Shown: positions 63,226-64,000 of the stretch, piece by piece
How positions within the stretch are numbered: the first letter of the stretch is position 1
Layout of the letters: each line of letters opens with the position of its first letter
Assembly (NCBI GenBank): GCA_902826095.1
Contig: CADEDN010000003.1
Span: 155,796 to 219,795, forward strand
Source: an uncultured Alphaproteobacteria bacterium
Lineage (GTDB): Bacteria; Pseudomonadota; Alphaproteobacteria; Caulobacterales; Parvularculaceae
DNA: 64,000 bases
Direction of reading: 5' to 3'
Program-made: the position numbers and the translations under genes
Notes under the pieces: generated by a model
Seen by the model: only the letters and a program-made list of their open reading frames with translations
Databases searched by the model: none
Told to the model about the DNA's origin: nothing

Positions 63226-64000
63226 TCTTACTGAGTCAGAAAGTCGCGAGTCAAATTTGGCGAAGCGGCTGAAGGTGCGTTGCTGTGTCATCAGGGAGGA
63301 TGGGCGGCGATGGACAAGGAAGCGAGCGCAGCGCGGTTTGAGGCTTATGTCGAGGCGCTTGTATCGGTGATCGGGCATGCGGATCGCGCCCGGCCGATGC
63401 GGGATTACTGCGCGGGGCTGCTGCTCCCGGTGGAAAGGAAGAGCGTCGAGCCGATGGCGGCGGCGCTTTCGCCGGAGCGGACGGCGGCCAAGCATCAATC
63501 TCTGCTGCATTTTGTCGGACAGGCGGCGTGGTCTGACGAGAAGGTTCTGGCCAAGACGCGCGCCTTGGTGCTGCCGGCGATGACGCGCGAGGCGCCGGTC
63601 CGCGCGTGGATCATCGATGACACGGCGTTTCCCAAAAAGGGCAAGCACTCGGTCGGGGTGGCGCACCAGTACTGCGGCCAGCTCGGCAAGCAGGAGAACT
63701 GCCAGGTGGCGGTGACGCTGTCGATTGCGAACGATGCGGCGAGCTTGCCGATCGCGCATCAGCTTTATCTTCCCGAAAGCTGGGCGTCGGACGCCGAGCG
63801 CCGGAGACGGGCGGGCGTTCCGGACGATGTCGTCTTTAAGACCAAGCCGCACATCGCGCTCGATCAGATCGGCGCGGCGCAGCGCGCCGGCGTTCCGCCG
63901 GGGGCCGTGCTCGCCGACGCCGGCTACGGCCATGACGGCGGCTTTCGCGCCGGCGTAACGGCGCTGGGGCTTGTCTATGTGGTCGGCGTCTTGTCGAACC
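63226..64000 (+). mobile_element. IS701-family insertion sequence, left part
   Basis: The element starts somewhere between 63226 and 63235 (TCTTACTGAGTCAGAAAG) and runs off the right edge. CTAA at 63222-63225 fits the YTAR four-base target duplication described for this family. Proof needs the missing right end. Insertion is in the 5' part of the S41-like gene, in opposite orientation to it. Confidence 0.78.
63310..64000 (+). CDS. IS701-family DDE transposase (3'-partial)
   Basis: The visible 230 residues start MDKEASAARFEAYVEALVSV. They contain the family's conserved RPMRDYCAGLLLPVERKSVE and KHQSLLHFVGQAAWSDEK, the first catalytic Asp region AWIIDDTAFPKKGKHSVGVA and the second LADAGYGHDGGF. 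GGGAGGATGGGCGG precedes the ATG. No stop occurs before the window edge, so the copy may be intact. It should catalyse cut-and-paste movement of the element. Confidence 0.92.
   Translation, partial: MDKEASAARFEAYVEALVSVIGHADRARPMRDYCAGLLLPVERKSVEPMAAALSPERTAAKHQSLLHFVGQAAWSDEKVLAKTRALVLPAMTREAPVRAWIIDDTAFPKKGKHSVGVAHQYCGQLGKQENCQVAVTLSIANDAASLPIAHQLYLPESWASDAERRRRAGVPDDVVFKTKPHIALDQIGAAQRAGVPPGAVLADAGYGHDGGFRAGVTALGLVYVVGVLSN

Overview
The window is high-GC chromosomal DNA from an alphaproteobacterium. The evidence is the gene content: an S10/spc/alpha-type ribosomal run ending secY-adk-rpsM-rpsK-rpoA-rplQ, the ATP synthase zeta-subunit family (DUF1476) divergent from purC, separate PurS/PurQ with a short-type PurL, BolA and a monothiol glutaredoxin, a short alphaproteobacterial rpmJ, and ligase-associated helicase/phosphoesterase genes. 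The order cannot be fixed by eye; Parvularculales or Caulobacterales-like bacteria would fit. No tRNA, rRNA or CRISPR array was recognised.

Layout. 1-7.0 kb: ribosomal operon, cut at the left edge inside rplF, ending in a clear terminator. 7.0-11.1 kb: a secreted nuclease-like protein, a hexapeptide-repeat protein, a PH-domain membrane protein, ettA and a small possibly truncated ORF. 11.1-21.6 kb: envelope and metabolic genes (glycine-zipper protein, amidohydrolase, DUF819 and APC transporters, a PAP2 remnant, DUF6265, an ArsM-like methyltransferase, a DUF2236 protein) and a histidine kinase/response regulator pair. 21.7-24.4 kb: purL fused in frame to bolA. 24.4-26.5 kb: a lower-GC islet with a lipoprotein, a membrane-anchored hypothetical and a Fic enzyme that has phased GGATA repeats at its start. 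26.6-33 kb: transporter, LuxR-type regulator, secreted proteins, 2'-5' RNA ligase, aldo/keto reductase, grxD. 33-38 kb: a tightly coupled chromate-resistance-like operon (phosphatase-like, chrB C-terminal domain, superoxide dismutase, ornithine cyclodeaminase-like, chrA) with a divergent LysR gene. 38-42 kb: ligase-associated helicase and pdeM. 42-49 kb: two tandem SBBP/FN3 surface proteins, rpmJ, a TPR protein and a frameshifted RTX protein with an FNR/FixK-like box. 49-61 kb: purQ-purS, a NhaD-type antiporter, an M20 peptidase with an in-frame amber codon, an outer-membrane-like protein, an internally duplicated lipoprotein beside a TonB-dependent receptor, purC and the zeta subunit. 61-64 kb: an S41 protease whose 5' end is replaced by an IS701-family element that runs off the window.

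The common alphaproteobacterial block DUF1476/purC/purS/purQ/purL/bolA/grxD is present in full but split over about 40 kb. It is separated by surface-protein and resistance genes, and bolA has merged into purL. The leading points for follow-up are the PurL-BolA fusion, the Fic gene with its repeat operator, the extended chr operon, the duplicated lipoprotein/TonB-receptor pair, and several broken genes (M20 amber, RTX frameshift, PAP2 fragment, IS-truncated protease).
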